Of a stretch of 64,000 nucleotides of DNA, positions 54,894-64,000 are shown in pieces. Source of the DNA: Pictodentalium vernedei. Taxonomy: Eukaryota; Mollusca; Scaphopoda; Dentaliida; Dentaliidae. How positions within the stretch are numbered: the stretch's first letter is position 1; each line of letters opens with the position of its first letter. The stretch is from the NCBI GenBank assembly GCA_031216915.1, contig CM062297.1, forward strand, positions 540,042,971 to 540,106,970, read 5' to 3'. The position numbers and the translations under genes were made by a program. The notes beneath the pieces are model-generated. The model saw only the letters and a list, made by a program, of their open reading frames with translations. It was not told where the DNA came from and ran no database searches.

Positions 54894-55850
54894 AAAGCCG
54901 ACCTAGAGGAATGAGATCCGTCACCGAACAGCAGAGACCGCATAGCTGGAGAATTCTCCGAGCCGTCGCGGAAGTGGACTGGGACAGAGTCATAGTAAAA
55001 GCTGAGAGAATCACAGCCCTGGCCTGGGGAACCGCCACCAAATTGAATTGTGTGCGGAAAGTCATCCCCAGATGATAAAACGACTGAGAAGGGATCAGGT
55101 CCGACTTCTCCTCCTTGACTCTGAAACCTAGCGACGTGAGCAGGCTCAACAGAGTGGCGACATCTGACTCCAGTAAGGCAGCATTGGAATGCCACTGGAG
55201 GATATCGTCCAGATATGCCGAAGTAGTCACCCTGGACTGTGTGCGATGGAAAGCTATCACATGTGACATCAGTCTGGTGAAGGCCCAAGGAACCAGGTTA
55301 AGGCCGAAAGGCATGGCCTTGAACTGGTAAACCCGCCCCAGAAAAACGAACCTGAGATACTTCCGTAACGCCCAATGAATCGGAACGTGAAAGTAAGCGT
55401 CTCGCAGGTCGAAACTGGAAGCGAAAACTCCCTGGTGAATTGAACGGAGGACCGACCTGAAAGTCTCCATGCTGAACTAAGGAGCAATGATAGACTGGTT
55501 CAGGAAACCCAGATTGATAACCGATCGGAGTTGGCTGTCCTTCTTCGGCACCAAGAACTGGCGGGAATAGAAACCCACTGACCTAATGTTCTTGATGACC
55601 CCAATCGCACCCTTTGTCAGGAGATTGTCTATCTCCGTGGACAAAAGTTCCCAACGTAAAATGTCTGAAGGAACTGCGGTTGGAAGAGGCACCCTGGACA
55701 GAGTGGGGTGCCTTCGGAAGGATATTCGCAGCCCGGACCAAACAACATCTAACACCCAAGGATAGGATGTGATGGTGGCCCAACGGTCTGCGAACAGAGG
55801 AAGCAGAGGGTACTTGTTAGGCTTGGAACAGCCCGTGCCTACCCTAGAAG
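54886..55850 (-). pseudogene. DIRS reverse transcriptase, one in-frame stop
   Basis: Upstream is LFADRWATITSYPWVLDVV, then LLTKGAIGVIKNI, GFYSRQFLVPKK and RSVINLGFLN. A TAG at 55477-55479 interrupts. The frame goes on METFRSVLRSIHQGVFASS, FDLRDAYFHVPIH with a catalytic Asp, PFGLNLVPWAFTRLM and the catalytic box AYLDD (residues 85-89 of the second part). This wording is that of DIRS RTs rather than Gypsy or LINE RTs. It copies element RNA in the particle. Confidence 0.9.
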
Positions 55851-57169
55851 GCTGATCAAGCTGAAGAAAGGACCGTCAACACAGAACCATGGAAAAGTTG
55901 CAGACCTGCCAAAGAAGCAGATCGAAGAGTAGCGCACTGCTCCTCAGGAAGGGATCGGTCTGTGTCCAGCACAGAGTCCCCTCGAACTAATTCCAGATTA
56001 GCCATGTTACAGGCAAGCGTGTGAGTAAGATGCATGAGCACCTTGGACAGCACACGCAAAGGAGCCTGTACCTCGTCAAACTTATCTGGGGGCAGATAAG
56101 CAGCTAAAGCTGAGACGACGTGATCGGAGAGAGAAAGCATACCAAGCATCTCTCTCGATAAGCCTAATGTGGACTCCAGAGTCGTCATCGGAATGACGGC
56201 AGACTTGGACTTGGAAAGCCCGAGTGAATTGGAGTCCTGATCCAAAACCGTCAAAGTCTGGTAGACTGACGGATTGGCGGAATCGTAGGAACGATAACGT
56301 GACGGAGGCCAAAAGGTGTCAACCCTGGTGAAGAACGGAGCCTTCATAGCCTTGGAACTTAGCTTAGAATCCAAGGCTGAAAATACTTCAACCAACTCTA
56401 CCGAATGGCACAGTCGAAGACGCCCAGAAGCGGGTTGCTCCATAGGCTGTTGGCGCGCGAACGATGATCGCGGCCTGGCTGACACTGTCGACTGGTTAGA
56501 TGGTTTGAGATCCGGAAGGAACCCAAACATGAAATCAAGAGCTGCCTCCAAGTCCGAAGACTGCTGGCTCTCGACATCAAGCATGTCTGACTCTTCCCCT
56601 GAGTCGGAAGACACATAGCCCATCGTGGGCAAACCAGCCGACGCCTCCCATGGTGTCGGAACACCAGAGGGATCAGAAAGTGGCCTGTTTCCAATCCCGG
56701 GAGGCGGCGCCATAGGGGGCGCCTGGAAACCACTTGCTGCCTCGCTGGAAGCAACAGGAAGGCTCTTTGACAGAACCTGAGTGAGTGAGGAAAGGGCTTC
56801 CCTAAGCTCACTGCCCGTACTGGCCGGTTCGACAGGGGAACGAACCGAGAAAGTGGCTTCACCTGTGACCCTCTTAACCAGCGAAGGGTCACGATCCTCC
56901 AAAACACCCGACGTGGGACGACGGGCGGCAGCCGATACGTCTGAAGGCAGACGTGCATAGGGGTGTGACACACCCCGAGGATCAACATAGCGGGAACTCA
57001 TGAGAGTCAACGCGGACCTCTGCAGGGCAGAAGGTCCAGGCTGCACAAAAGACATTGGTCCCCCAAAACTGGTCGTGGGCCAGAATGAGTGGACGGAAAC
57101 ACCACAGAGTTCATAGTGTCCCACTAAGAACATCCAAATCCAATGACAACTGTGGTGCACGGCGACGCA

Positions 57170-57420
57170 GAGACCACAGTAGAGGGTCCGGCCGGCAGCC
57201 ACTTCCAACTTTGCCGAGTTGAAGTCAGGGAAGGCTGAGGCCGATACCCCCACGTCTACACAACCAGACACTGCAGCAGACCACTGCAGGTATAAAACTA
57301 CTGTGCTCAATGGCTGAGAGGACACAGTAGGGGGTTCAGTCGGCAACCCCATCCAACTTCGCCGAGTTGAAGTCAGGGAAGGCTGAGGCCGATACACCAC
57401 AACCACACTACAGACATCCC
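57170..57420. repeat. Two-copy repeat in DIRS ORF1
   Basis: GCCGAGTTGAAGTCAGGGAA and GGCTGAGGCCGATAC appear at about 57210 and 57360, each preceded by ACAGTAG-GGGT, a direct repeat of roughly 150 bp. Confidence 0.7.
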
Positions 57421-57682
57421 TGCAGACCCTGGCAGGGATAAGCCGAGGCCGGCTAAAAACGGTGCCCAATGACGTTGTAGATGGAACAGCAGTAGCAGCA
57501 GATACGACGGGAGCTGTTGGAACTGGCGGAAAAGCGGATAGAGCCACCAAGTTCGGCCTCCAAAGGAGGAGTCACAACCCTAGTGACAGCCTCAGATGTC
57601 GACTGGAGAGGGCGCATAGTCCCGGAACCAGGCATCTCTTCACCAGAAATCCAACAGCTCCCGCAGTATCCACCACGGTAAA

Positions 57683-57990
57683 AAACTGCACATTTCCCAC
57701 GGAAGGGGAGTAACTCTCACCAGACATGGTCGAGTCGGGAAGCCCCGAATCGACAGATTTCCCCACCCCCCGCTGGTGTGGGAGGAGCTGCACATCCCCC
57801 ACGGAGGGGGAGCAATTCTCACCAGACGTGGTCGAATCGGGCGACCCCAAAACGATAGCGTTCCCCACCCCCTGCGGGAGTGGGAGGAGCTGCACATCCC
57901 CCACGGAGGGGGTCAAACTCACACCAGACGTGGTCAAGTCGGGAGGCTCCCGAAACGACAGCGTTCCACAGCACCCGCAGGTTCGGAAGA
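57683..57990. repeat. 102 bp tandem repeat in DIRS ORF1
   Basis: CTGCACAT recurs at 57686, 57788 and 57890. The 102 bp unit equals 34 codons, keeps the frame, and on the minus strand yields a repeated GVG...PDST-SGE--SPSVG peptide. Confidence 0.85.
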
Positions 57991-58510
57991 AACAGCCACG
58001 AGAACGCACCAAGGCGAGGGCAAAAGGAATTGCCCTAAAGGAACCAAACCGGAAATAACAGAGGTGAGAGCAGTAGAAGAAAAGGGTGAACTCAAGTAGA
58101 AGAACACCCTCAACTCCGAGAGAAGGTGGCAGAAAAAAAACCGGTGACAGAACCCAGACGGTCGACAGGGACCGAAAAAACAGAAATTCAGCCCTCAACA
58201 GGGTGAAGAAATCCTGTCCAGACAGTCCCAGAATGACACCTAACTCCAAAATTAATTCATTCAACTGACAAAAATTCATTGTCGAATCGCGTGATGTCGA
58301 AAACAAAACATTTGCGAAAATGGAATGGTAAATAATATACAATGAGAGTGTGGTTGAAAATATTAACGAGAATATATAAAACACAGTCCTGTTATTATAC
58401 GATCTTCAGATCCATAATTCCAGTCACAGGAAAACCATTATCCACGAGTTGAATTATCACTGTTTCATAATGCATATGGCGGAGACACATCCTGCTCGTG
58501 CCCCGGATAA

Positions 58511-61500
58511 ATGAAAGTCTCAATGACACTGTAGCTCAACTTGTCAAGACAAAGACATGTACATGTATAGTATGCGACACAGCAATGACAAACATCTAGG
58601 TAATGACCTGATAACAAAGGTACATATAATGTATTGTAACGGTCTGTACATAAATACTGACCGTTGCCTGTAACAAATGTATACGTAAAGTATTGTAAAG
58701 GTGGGCTACAGACAGATGCTAAACTGAAAAGAAATCTTTGAGTCCCAGAGTGGGTCTGACTCAACCCCAAAATATTTGTTCTCATAGCACAGTGATAACA
58801 AAGGCACCCCAAAACACACTCATTCCTGTCCCAAGGTGAAAACAAAGGTACCCAAGAAGTTTTGTGAAGATCAGTTCATAAATACGAGCTGTATAGAAGT
58901 TGTGACAAACAAGAGGCCCCACGGGGCCTGAAGCGCTCATCTTGTACAGAACACAATTTAAACAGAGTCCAAGAATGAGTCTACATTAAGCAAGCCATCT
59001 CCATAGGCTACACTGTCAATCCTTGAGTCCCTCAGGAGTGACAAAAATAATCTGGGCATCATGCCTTTTCTTCAGTTGATCATAAGTAAAATGTAGAGCT
59101 CCCCTATGAAGCCCCTTGATACAACCTATGTGGATTAATCTTAGTACCTCTAGAGGGTACTGAATACAAAATTTTTAATTCTTCAGCAAAATGGCCAATT
59201 CCGGCTCCCATAGAGAGCCCAAATATTAACCCAGGCTCTTGATTTGAAGACAGTTAAATCTGACTGCCCTAGAGATGTTGTGTACCGAATATGAAAGCAT
59301 TCTGACTGTTGGATCTGAAGAAGAGAAATTGTAAAGAAATTTCTTCGAATTGCACTAAGTTCAAATTTGGGCTACCATAGCGAGCCCAAATATTGACCTA
59401 TGGATCCGATTTGAACAAACTTGAATCTGACCCCCCTAGAGATGTTGTATACCAAATGTGAAAGCATTCTGTCAAGTGAATCTGAAGAAGAAGATTTTTG
59501 AAGAAATTCCCTCATATTGTACTAAGTTAAATTTCATGTTCCCATATGGAGCCCAAATATTAACCTAGGCACTCGAATTGAACAACCTGGAATCTCACCC
59601 CCTAGAGATGTTGTATACCAAATATAAAAGCATTCCGACTGGTGGATCTGAAGAAGAAGATTTTTAAAGAAATTTTCTCATATTGCACTAAGTAAAAATT
59701 TGGGCTACCATAGTGAGCCCAAATATATACCTAGGGATCTGATTTGAACAAACTTGAATCTGACCCCCATAGAGATGTTGCATACCAAATATCAAAGAAT
59801 TCTGACTGATGGATCTGAAGAAGATTTTTTTTAAATTACCCTCCATATTGAACAAAGATAAAATGTGGGCTTCCATAGGAAGCCCAAATATTAACCTAGG
59901 GACTTGGTTTGAACAATCTAGAATCTGACCCTCATAACAATGATGTATACCAAATATTAAAAGATTCTGACTGGTGGTTCTGAAGAAGAAGATTTTTAAA
60001 GAATATTCCCCATATTACCCTATGTTTAAACTTCGGGCTCCTGTAGAGAGCCCAAATATGAACCAATGAGCTTTATTTCAACAAACTTTTATCTGACCCC
60101 CCTATGAATGCTGTATACCAAATATCAAAAGATTCTGATGATTGGTTCTGGAGAAAAGATTTTTTAAAATTTTTGCAAATATGCTGACTCAGCATTTTTT
60201 CGATGCCCATTGCAGAACACCCTAACATAACCGATGGCAATTTTTTTTTACCATTCAATTCTACTGGTCATAAGGATACTTCATACCAAATAAAAGCTCT
60301 CTGTTCCGTGGGGTTTGGGAAATATGGGCGTTTGAAAATATTTCTATTTTTAGCTCCCAGGGTTCCCATGGGGATGCGGGAATTTTTTTTTTGCATGGGT
60401 CAAGTACTTATGACCCAATACTACCACAAACCAAATTTGGTTCATACCGGACCATCGGTTCAGAAAATAGAAATTTTGGGCGGGGCCAAAAATCTTACCC
60501 CTCCTATTACAAAGCCAAATATTACTTCACGAACTTCGTTTGAACAAACTTGATTCTACACCTCATATGGAAGCTCCATAGCAAATATCAAGTCATTGTA
60601 CACACTGGTTCTTGAGAAGAAGATTTTAAAAATATTTTGGAGCATTTTCCCCCACTCCCTCCCTATGGGGCTGTGCATGCTGAGTTGAACAAAAATGAAA
60701 TGCCCCTTTGGGACCAATTCACTCACGCAAACTTTCACTTGAATTGGCCCAGTGGCTTTGGAGAAGACCAAAACATGGTGTTGACGAACGACGGACGGGA
60801 AGCGATGAGATTAGCTCAGCTTGACTTTGTCAAGATGAGCTAAAAACTGATTGGACCTAATTTTGGTACAAAATGGCCACTGGCAGCCATCTTGAATTTT
60901 GGACCGCACCCAGAAACACTCATTCCCATCCCAAGGTGATAACAAAGGTACCCAAGAAGTTTTGTGAAGATCGGTTCATAAATACAGCCTCTACCCTGAG
61001 CCATATTGACATGTGTGCTTACATTGTTTAAGTAGCACTGAATAAATTAAAGTTCATCTAATTTGCATAATTTCAGCATGAAAAAAAAAACCTTATAATA
61101 TGTGATGTATTCCATGTTACTAAACATTCATACAAAAATTTATTCAAATCAAAACTTTCATACAGAAGTTCTGTACAAAAGACTGATTGCACTAATTTTG
61201 GTACAAAATGGCTGCTGGTGGCCATCTTGAATTTTGGACCACACCCAAAAACACTCGCTCTCATCCCACGGTGATAACAAAGGAACCCAAGAAGTTTCGT
61301 AAAGATTGGTTCATAAATATGGCCTCTAGTCTGAGCCGTATAGAAGTTGTGTACAAAAAACTGATTAGACCTAATTTCGGTACAAAATGGCCACTGGCAG
61401 CCATCTTGAATTTTAGACCGCACCCAGAAACACTCGTTCTCATCCCAAGGTGATAACAAAGGTACCCAAGACATTTCGTGAAGATCAGTTCATAAATACA

Positions 61501-62282
61501 GACTCTAGCCCGAGACGTATTGACATGTGTACTTACTGTGTATAAGTCGCAATGAAAAAATCAAAGTTCATCTAATTTGCATAATTTCTGCACGAGAAAA
61601 AAACCTGTATTATATGTGATGTATCCCATGGTACTAAACATTCACACAAAAAATTATTCAAATCAGCGCTTTCATATGGAAGTTCTGTACAAAAATCTGA
61701 TTGCACCTAATTTTGTACAAAATGGCTGCCATCGGCCATCTTGAATTTCGGACCGCACCCAAAAACACTCGTTCTCGTCCCACGGTGATACCAAAGGTAC
61801 CCAAGAAGTTTCGTAAAGGTCGGTCCATAAATACGGCCTCTAGCCCGAGCCGTATTGGCACTTGCACTTACAGTGCTGAAAGTAACATCAAAAAACATCA
61901 AAATTATTCTAATTTGCACAATTTACGCACAAGAAAAAAACCCGTATTATATGTGATGTATCCCATGGTACTAAACATTCATACAAAAAATTATTCAAAT
62001 CAGAGCTTTCATATGGAAGTTCTGTACAAAAAAACAGATTTCTGCATCGTCGGTACAAAATGGCAGCTGGCGGCCATCTTGAATTTCGGGCCGCACCCAA
62101 AAACACTCGTTCTCGTCCCACGGTCATAACAAAGGTACCCAAGAAGTTTCGTAAAGATCGGTTCATAAATAGGGCCTCTAGCCCGAGCCGTATCCAATTG
62201 TTGACGTACGGACAGATGGACAGACAGACGGACGACGGGCCATGACAAAAGCTCAAATTTGGCTTTGCCAAAGTTGAGCTAA
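58511..62282 (-). mobile_element. Helentron-like element, core type 2, inside the DIRS element
   Basis: Left edge ATGAAAGTCTCAATGACACT then GTAGCTCAACTTG; right edge GGCTTTGCCAAAGTTGAGCT then AA. Removing it joins GCCCCGGATAA to the A-run and GAATGGCGAATTG of the DIRS terminal repeat. Core units match 42214-44013. It is split by a type 1 element at 58909-60843. Confidence 0.8.
58909..60843 (-). mobile_element. Helentron-like element, core type 1, inside type 2
   Basis: The left edge ACAAGAGGCCCCACGGGGCC is a perfect hairpin followed by CTGAAGCGCTCATCTTG. The right edge is AGCTCAGCTTGACTTTGTCA, then AGATGAGCTAA. The empty site in the paralogous array (42595-42615) reads GTTGTGACAAAAAACTGATT, so insertion was into an A run (T/T on the element strand) without a clear target duplication. 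About six core units and the complete single-copy flank are present; this is the best reference copy of type 1. Confidence 0.85.
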
Positions 62283-62536
62283 AAAAGAATGGCGAATTGA
62301 CGCATTGCGCACTGTTTTACAGAAGTCGTGGATTTGTACTATGGAAGAGCGTCCCATACTGGGTGTGAGCCGATGGTGCTCGACCCAGTTTGGGCTTATT
62401 TTTTCGTGGTGTTTTTACACCACTTTTCTTTCCCAAATCTTGGGAAAGATTAAAACAGAGAGTATTTTATCCGAGTTAGGTTCTTCCACTGTAGTGCAAG
62501 CCTGTAGTAAACAACTGAGGTAGGTTGATAAGAAAT
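62283..62536. repeat. DIRS terminal inverted repeat, right
   Basis: Reverse complement of the left terminal repeat, ending CTGTAGTAAACAACTGAGGT and AGGTTGATAAGAAAT. The last AAAT is also the sequence next to the left end, consistent with recombinase joining at short identical bases. Confidence 0.9.
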
Positions 62537-62588
62537 CAGTCTTATGTGTTCAAAGGGTTAATAACTGAATAAAAATTAAATCAAATTC

Positions 62589-62836
62589 TTAACGCTTTAT
62601 CCAACGCAGACGATATCAAAATGTTTTATTTTAAATATCATTTTTTTTAAATTTTCAAAAAATTTCAACCAAACCATATCGTGTCACCCCTCATTGGAGT
62701 GAGCTCGAGGAGCTCGTTCCAATGAGGGGTCACATGATATGGTTTGGTTGAAAATTTCTGAAAAATAATATTTTTTCATCTGCTGTATTTGCATATTACG
62801 CGGGCAGATGTGGCCGATTCGTTTGTAAAGGGTTAA
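62589..62836. mobile_element. TTAA-MITE family 1, complete
   Basis: TTAACGCTTTATCCAACG on the left and TTTGTAAAGGGTTAA on the right. The palindrome arms AACCAAACCATATCGTGTCA and CCCCTCATTGGA-TGAGCTC are almost perfect (62660-62750). 248 bp. Confidence 0.82.
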
Positions 62837-63069
62837 ATTAAAATCCGGTGCTATGGGAACTATCAGTTCTCTGTTTTGATATATCAACTCACCAATTAAG
62901 TCCGGAGATGAAACATAAGCCCTCTGTTTTGATACGGACTATAACATTCGCCCAGGTTTTAATTAAAACTAGTGGGCTGGGTGAACAGGAATAACCCCTA
63001 AAATCTTATCTGAACATGGAGCTCGGGAAAATTTGTAGGTTGACGAGATTAGCCCTATCACTGAAGCAA
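62837..63069. other. Spacer without a gene
   Basis: AT-rich; TCTGTTTTGATA is repeated (62868 and 62922). Confidence 0.4.
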
Positions 63070-63308
63070 TTAACTCTTTACCCAGTCTGACTAGACAAAG
63101 ACACTTGCTAAACATTTTCTTGTATAACTAAAAAATTTAATTTGTTGTGTCAAAAAACAACTTATGATCCCGTCAATAGAGTGACCAAAATGAGCTTGTT
63201 CTGAGGGATCCTAAGCTATGTTTTGGAAAAATTCTGGTGGGAAAATTATGAAACCTGAATGTCGATTTTTGTGAATAGACCTGATCGTTACATTCGATAA
63301 AAGATTAA
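63070..63308. mobile_element. TTAA-MITE family 1, worn copy
   Basis: TTAACTCTTTACCCAG on the left and GATAAAAGATTAA on the right. The palindrome is decayed, but GAGCTTGTTCTGAGGGATCC and the AAAACATAGC-type arms remain. Confidence 0.65.
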
Positions 63309-63499
63309 ATAATTTATTGTTTTTTTATTTTCATTCGTTTTACTTTCCCCAACACAAATTGTATTCCCACTTCCACTCACCAATAATTATACTCCCAGCA
63401 TCATATTCCACTCTCAGCAACGACAAATTTCTTGAGTTGAATCGATTATAAAGGGTTGTTTTGGGAAAACAAATAAGGAGAAAATAAAATAAATACAAA

Positions 63500-63639
63500 A
63501 GTTCACTGCTCAGATTCGAGTATGATTTTATCCTCTCTAGGACAGCGCAGATTATTTCACTCAGCTACCGCCTTATGAAATAATCCTCCACGAACTACAT
63601 TCGAGGATAAAAACTGTACTCGAATCTGAGAAGTGAACT
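63500..63639. mobile_element. Foldback MITE
   Basis: The 38 bp arms at 63500-63537 (AGTTCACTGCTCAGATTCGA and onward) and 63602-63639 are near-perfect complements. The centre adds a second pair, GATTATTTCA and TGAAATAATC. Total 140 bp. Confidence 0.75.
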
Positions 63640-63817
63640 ATTGTCTAGGCCTTTGGAAATGTTAGATAAAGATGAGTGATGACCACTGTACTAACTCTGA
63701 TTAGTGCTGTCATGTAACTTGTGTGCATTTCCAAGTACAGTGTAAGTAAAAAAATGGTGTAAATCCACTAAGAAGTGAAGTTGCCGAGAAGAAATGGAGA
63801 CTGCAATACAAATCAAA

Positions 63818-64000
63818 TCAAACATCTTCTCCCATGATCAAGGCAAATTTTTCTCCATCTCTTATATGACCAGATTTCAAAAATAAATAAAGCTTTGTGG
63901 AACCATCGTAAGTTTTGAAGTCTCTGTAACTGTCATTGGGTTTTCCAGGTAATTCTGACAATGGTATAATGTCATTTATTGGCAAATACACATCTTTTCT
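63818..64000 (-). CDS. Possible last exon of an unrecognised gene (partial)
   Basis: On the minus strand a frame of 60 codons runs in from the window edge to TGA at 63818-63820. The product is hydrophilic and protein-like: RKDVYLPINDIIPLSELPGK, NDSYRDFKTYDGSTKLYLFL, KSGHIRDGEKFALIMGEDV. There is no stop or low-complexity bias in a region that is otherwise stop-rich, and the sequence is not one of the repeats in this window. Minus-strand AATAAA motifs lie near 63325 and 63312. I do not recognise the family. It could also be a chance open frame. Confidence 0.4.
   Translation of the reverse strand, partial: RKDVYLPINDIIPLSELPGKPNDSYRDFKTYDGSTKLYLFLKSGHIRDGEKFALIMGEDV

Larger units (their letters stand above)
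55856..58279 (-). pseudogene. DIRS ORF1 (gag-like), one in-frame stop
   Basis: The frame is open from ATG at 58279 to the stop at 55856 except for TGA at 57572-57574. The last 560 codons look like a structural protein: a Pro/Ser-rich middle (GFQAPPMAPPPGIGN), an acidic patch (SSDSGEESDMLD), then a helical C-terminal part (TLESTLGLSREMLGMLSLSD). It lies directly before RT, as DIRS gag does. The N-terminal third is hydrophobic and less convincing. Gag sequences of DIRS are poorly conserved, so the call rests mainly on position. Confidence 0.65.
52587..62536 (-). mobile_element. DIRS-like tyrosine-recombinase retrotransposon, structurally complete
   Basis: Inverted terminal repeats lie at 52587-52867 and 62283-62536. 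A 90 bp internal complementary region at 52947-53036 pairs with the outermost bases of both ends: 52 bp against the left end and 38 bp (one mismatch) against the right end. It thus spells the circle junction, the hallmark of DIRS elements, which copy through a circular DNA and integrate with a tyrosine recombinase without target duplication. On the minus strand the order is gag, RT, RNase H, recombinase. Removing the 3.77 kb insertion at 58511-62282 leaves about 6.18 kb, a normal DIRS length. All genes carry lesions. Confidence 0.9.

Noticed and set aside
57572-58276. Membrane protein on the minus strand above gag
   Set aside because: The hydrophobic product has no defined membrane pattern and shares the frame of ORF1; it is best treated as its uncertain N-terminal part.

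Overview
This is eukaryotic, AT-rich, intergenic-type DNA, almost wholly built from transposable elements and tandem repeats. The repeat types (minimal Helentron-like elements with roughly 150-340 bp tandem core repeats, resembling the oyster and mussel pearl/Mg1 class; a DIRS-like retrotransposon; an L1/Tx1-like LINE; tRNA-derived SINEs; hAT, Tc1/mariner and TTAA-flanked miniature elements) suggest a marine invertebrate, most likely a bivalve mollusc. That assignment is inferred from repeat architecture, not from a species match.

Only one intact cellular gene is convincing: a 599-residue, 12-finger C2H2 zinc-finger protein on the minus strand (15150-16949), probably with an upstream non-coding exon. 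A possible last exon of an unrecognised minus-strand gene touches the right edge (63818-64000). Everything else with protein similarity is a transposon gene, most of them broken.

Layout: 1-5500 holds a 339 bp tandem repeat, SINE-like copies, TTAA-flanked MITEs and a truncated hAT element. 6600-8000 has a decayed LINE reverse transcriptase on the minus strand and a SINE. 8289-12981 is a Tc1-like element split by a 3.1 kb LINE with a 14 bp target duplication. 13000-15130 is a degenerate tandem array with a roughly 795 bp duplication next to the zinc-finger gene. 17806-19676 is a nest of four elements. 20420-31790 is mainly Helentron-like elements, one with about 15 copies of a 167 bp core, plus a second Tc1-like element. 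32600-37000 has MITEs, SINE-like copies and a second dead LINE. 37165-49318 is a run of Helentron-like elements with different cores, with SINEs and a hAT MITE inside. 52587-62536 is a structurally complete DIRS-like tyrosine-recombinase retrotransposon: inverted terminal repeats, an internal complementary region, and gag, RT, RNase H and recombinase remnants. It is enlarged by one Helentron-like element that itself carries another. 62589-64000 has two more MITEs, a foldback element and the possible exon.

The most notable signals are: (1) the DIRS element, whose internal complementary region reproduces the joined ends of the element; (2) a set of short elements that share subterminal inverted repeats and a terminal hairpin but carry at least four unrelated tandem cores; (3) insertion histories that can be read directly, because uninterrupted copies of the same repeats occur elsewhere in the window.
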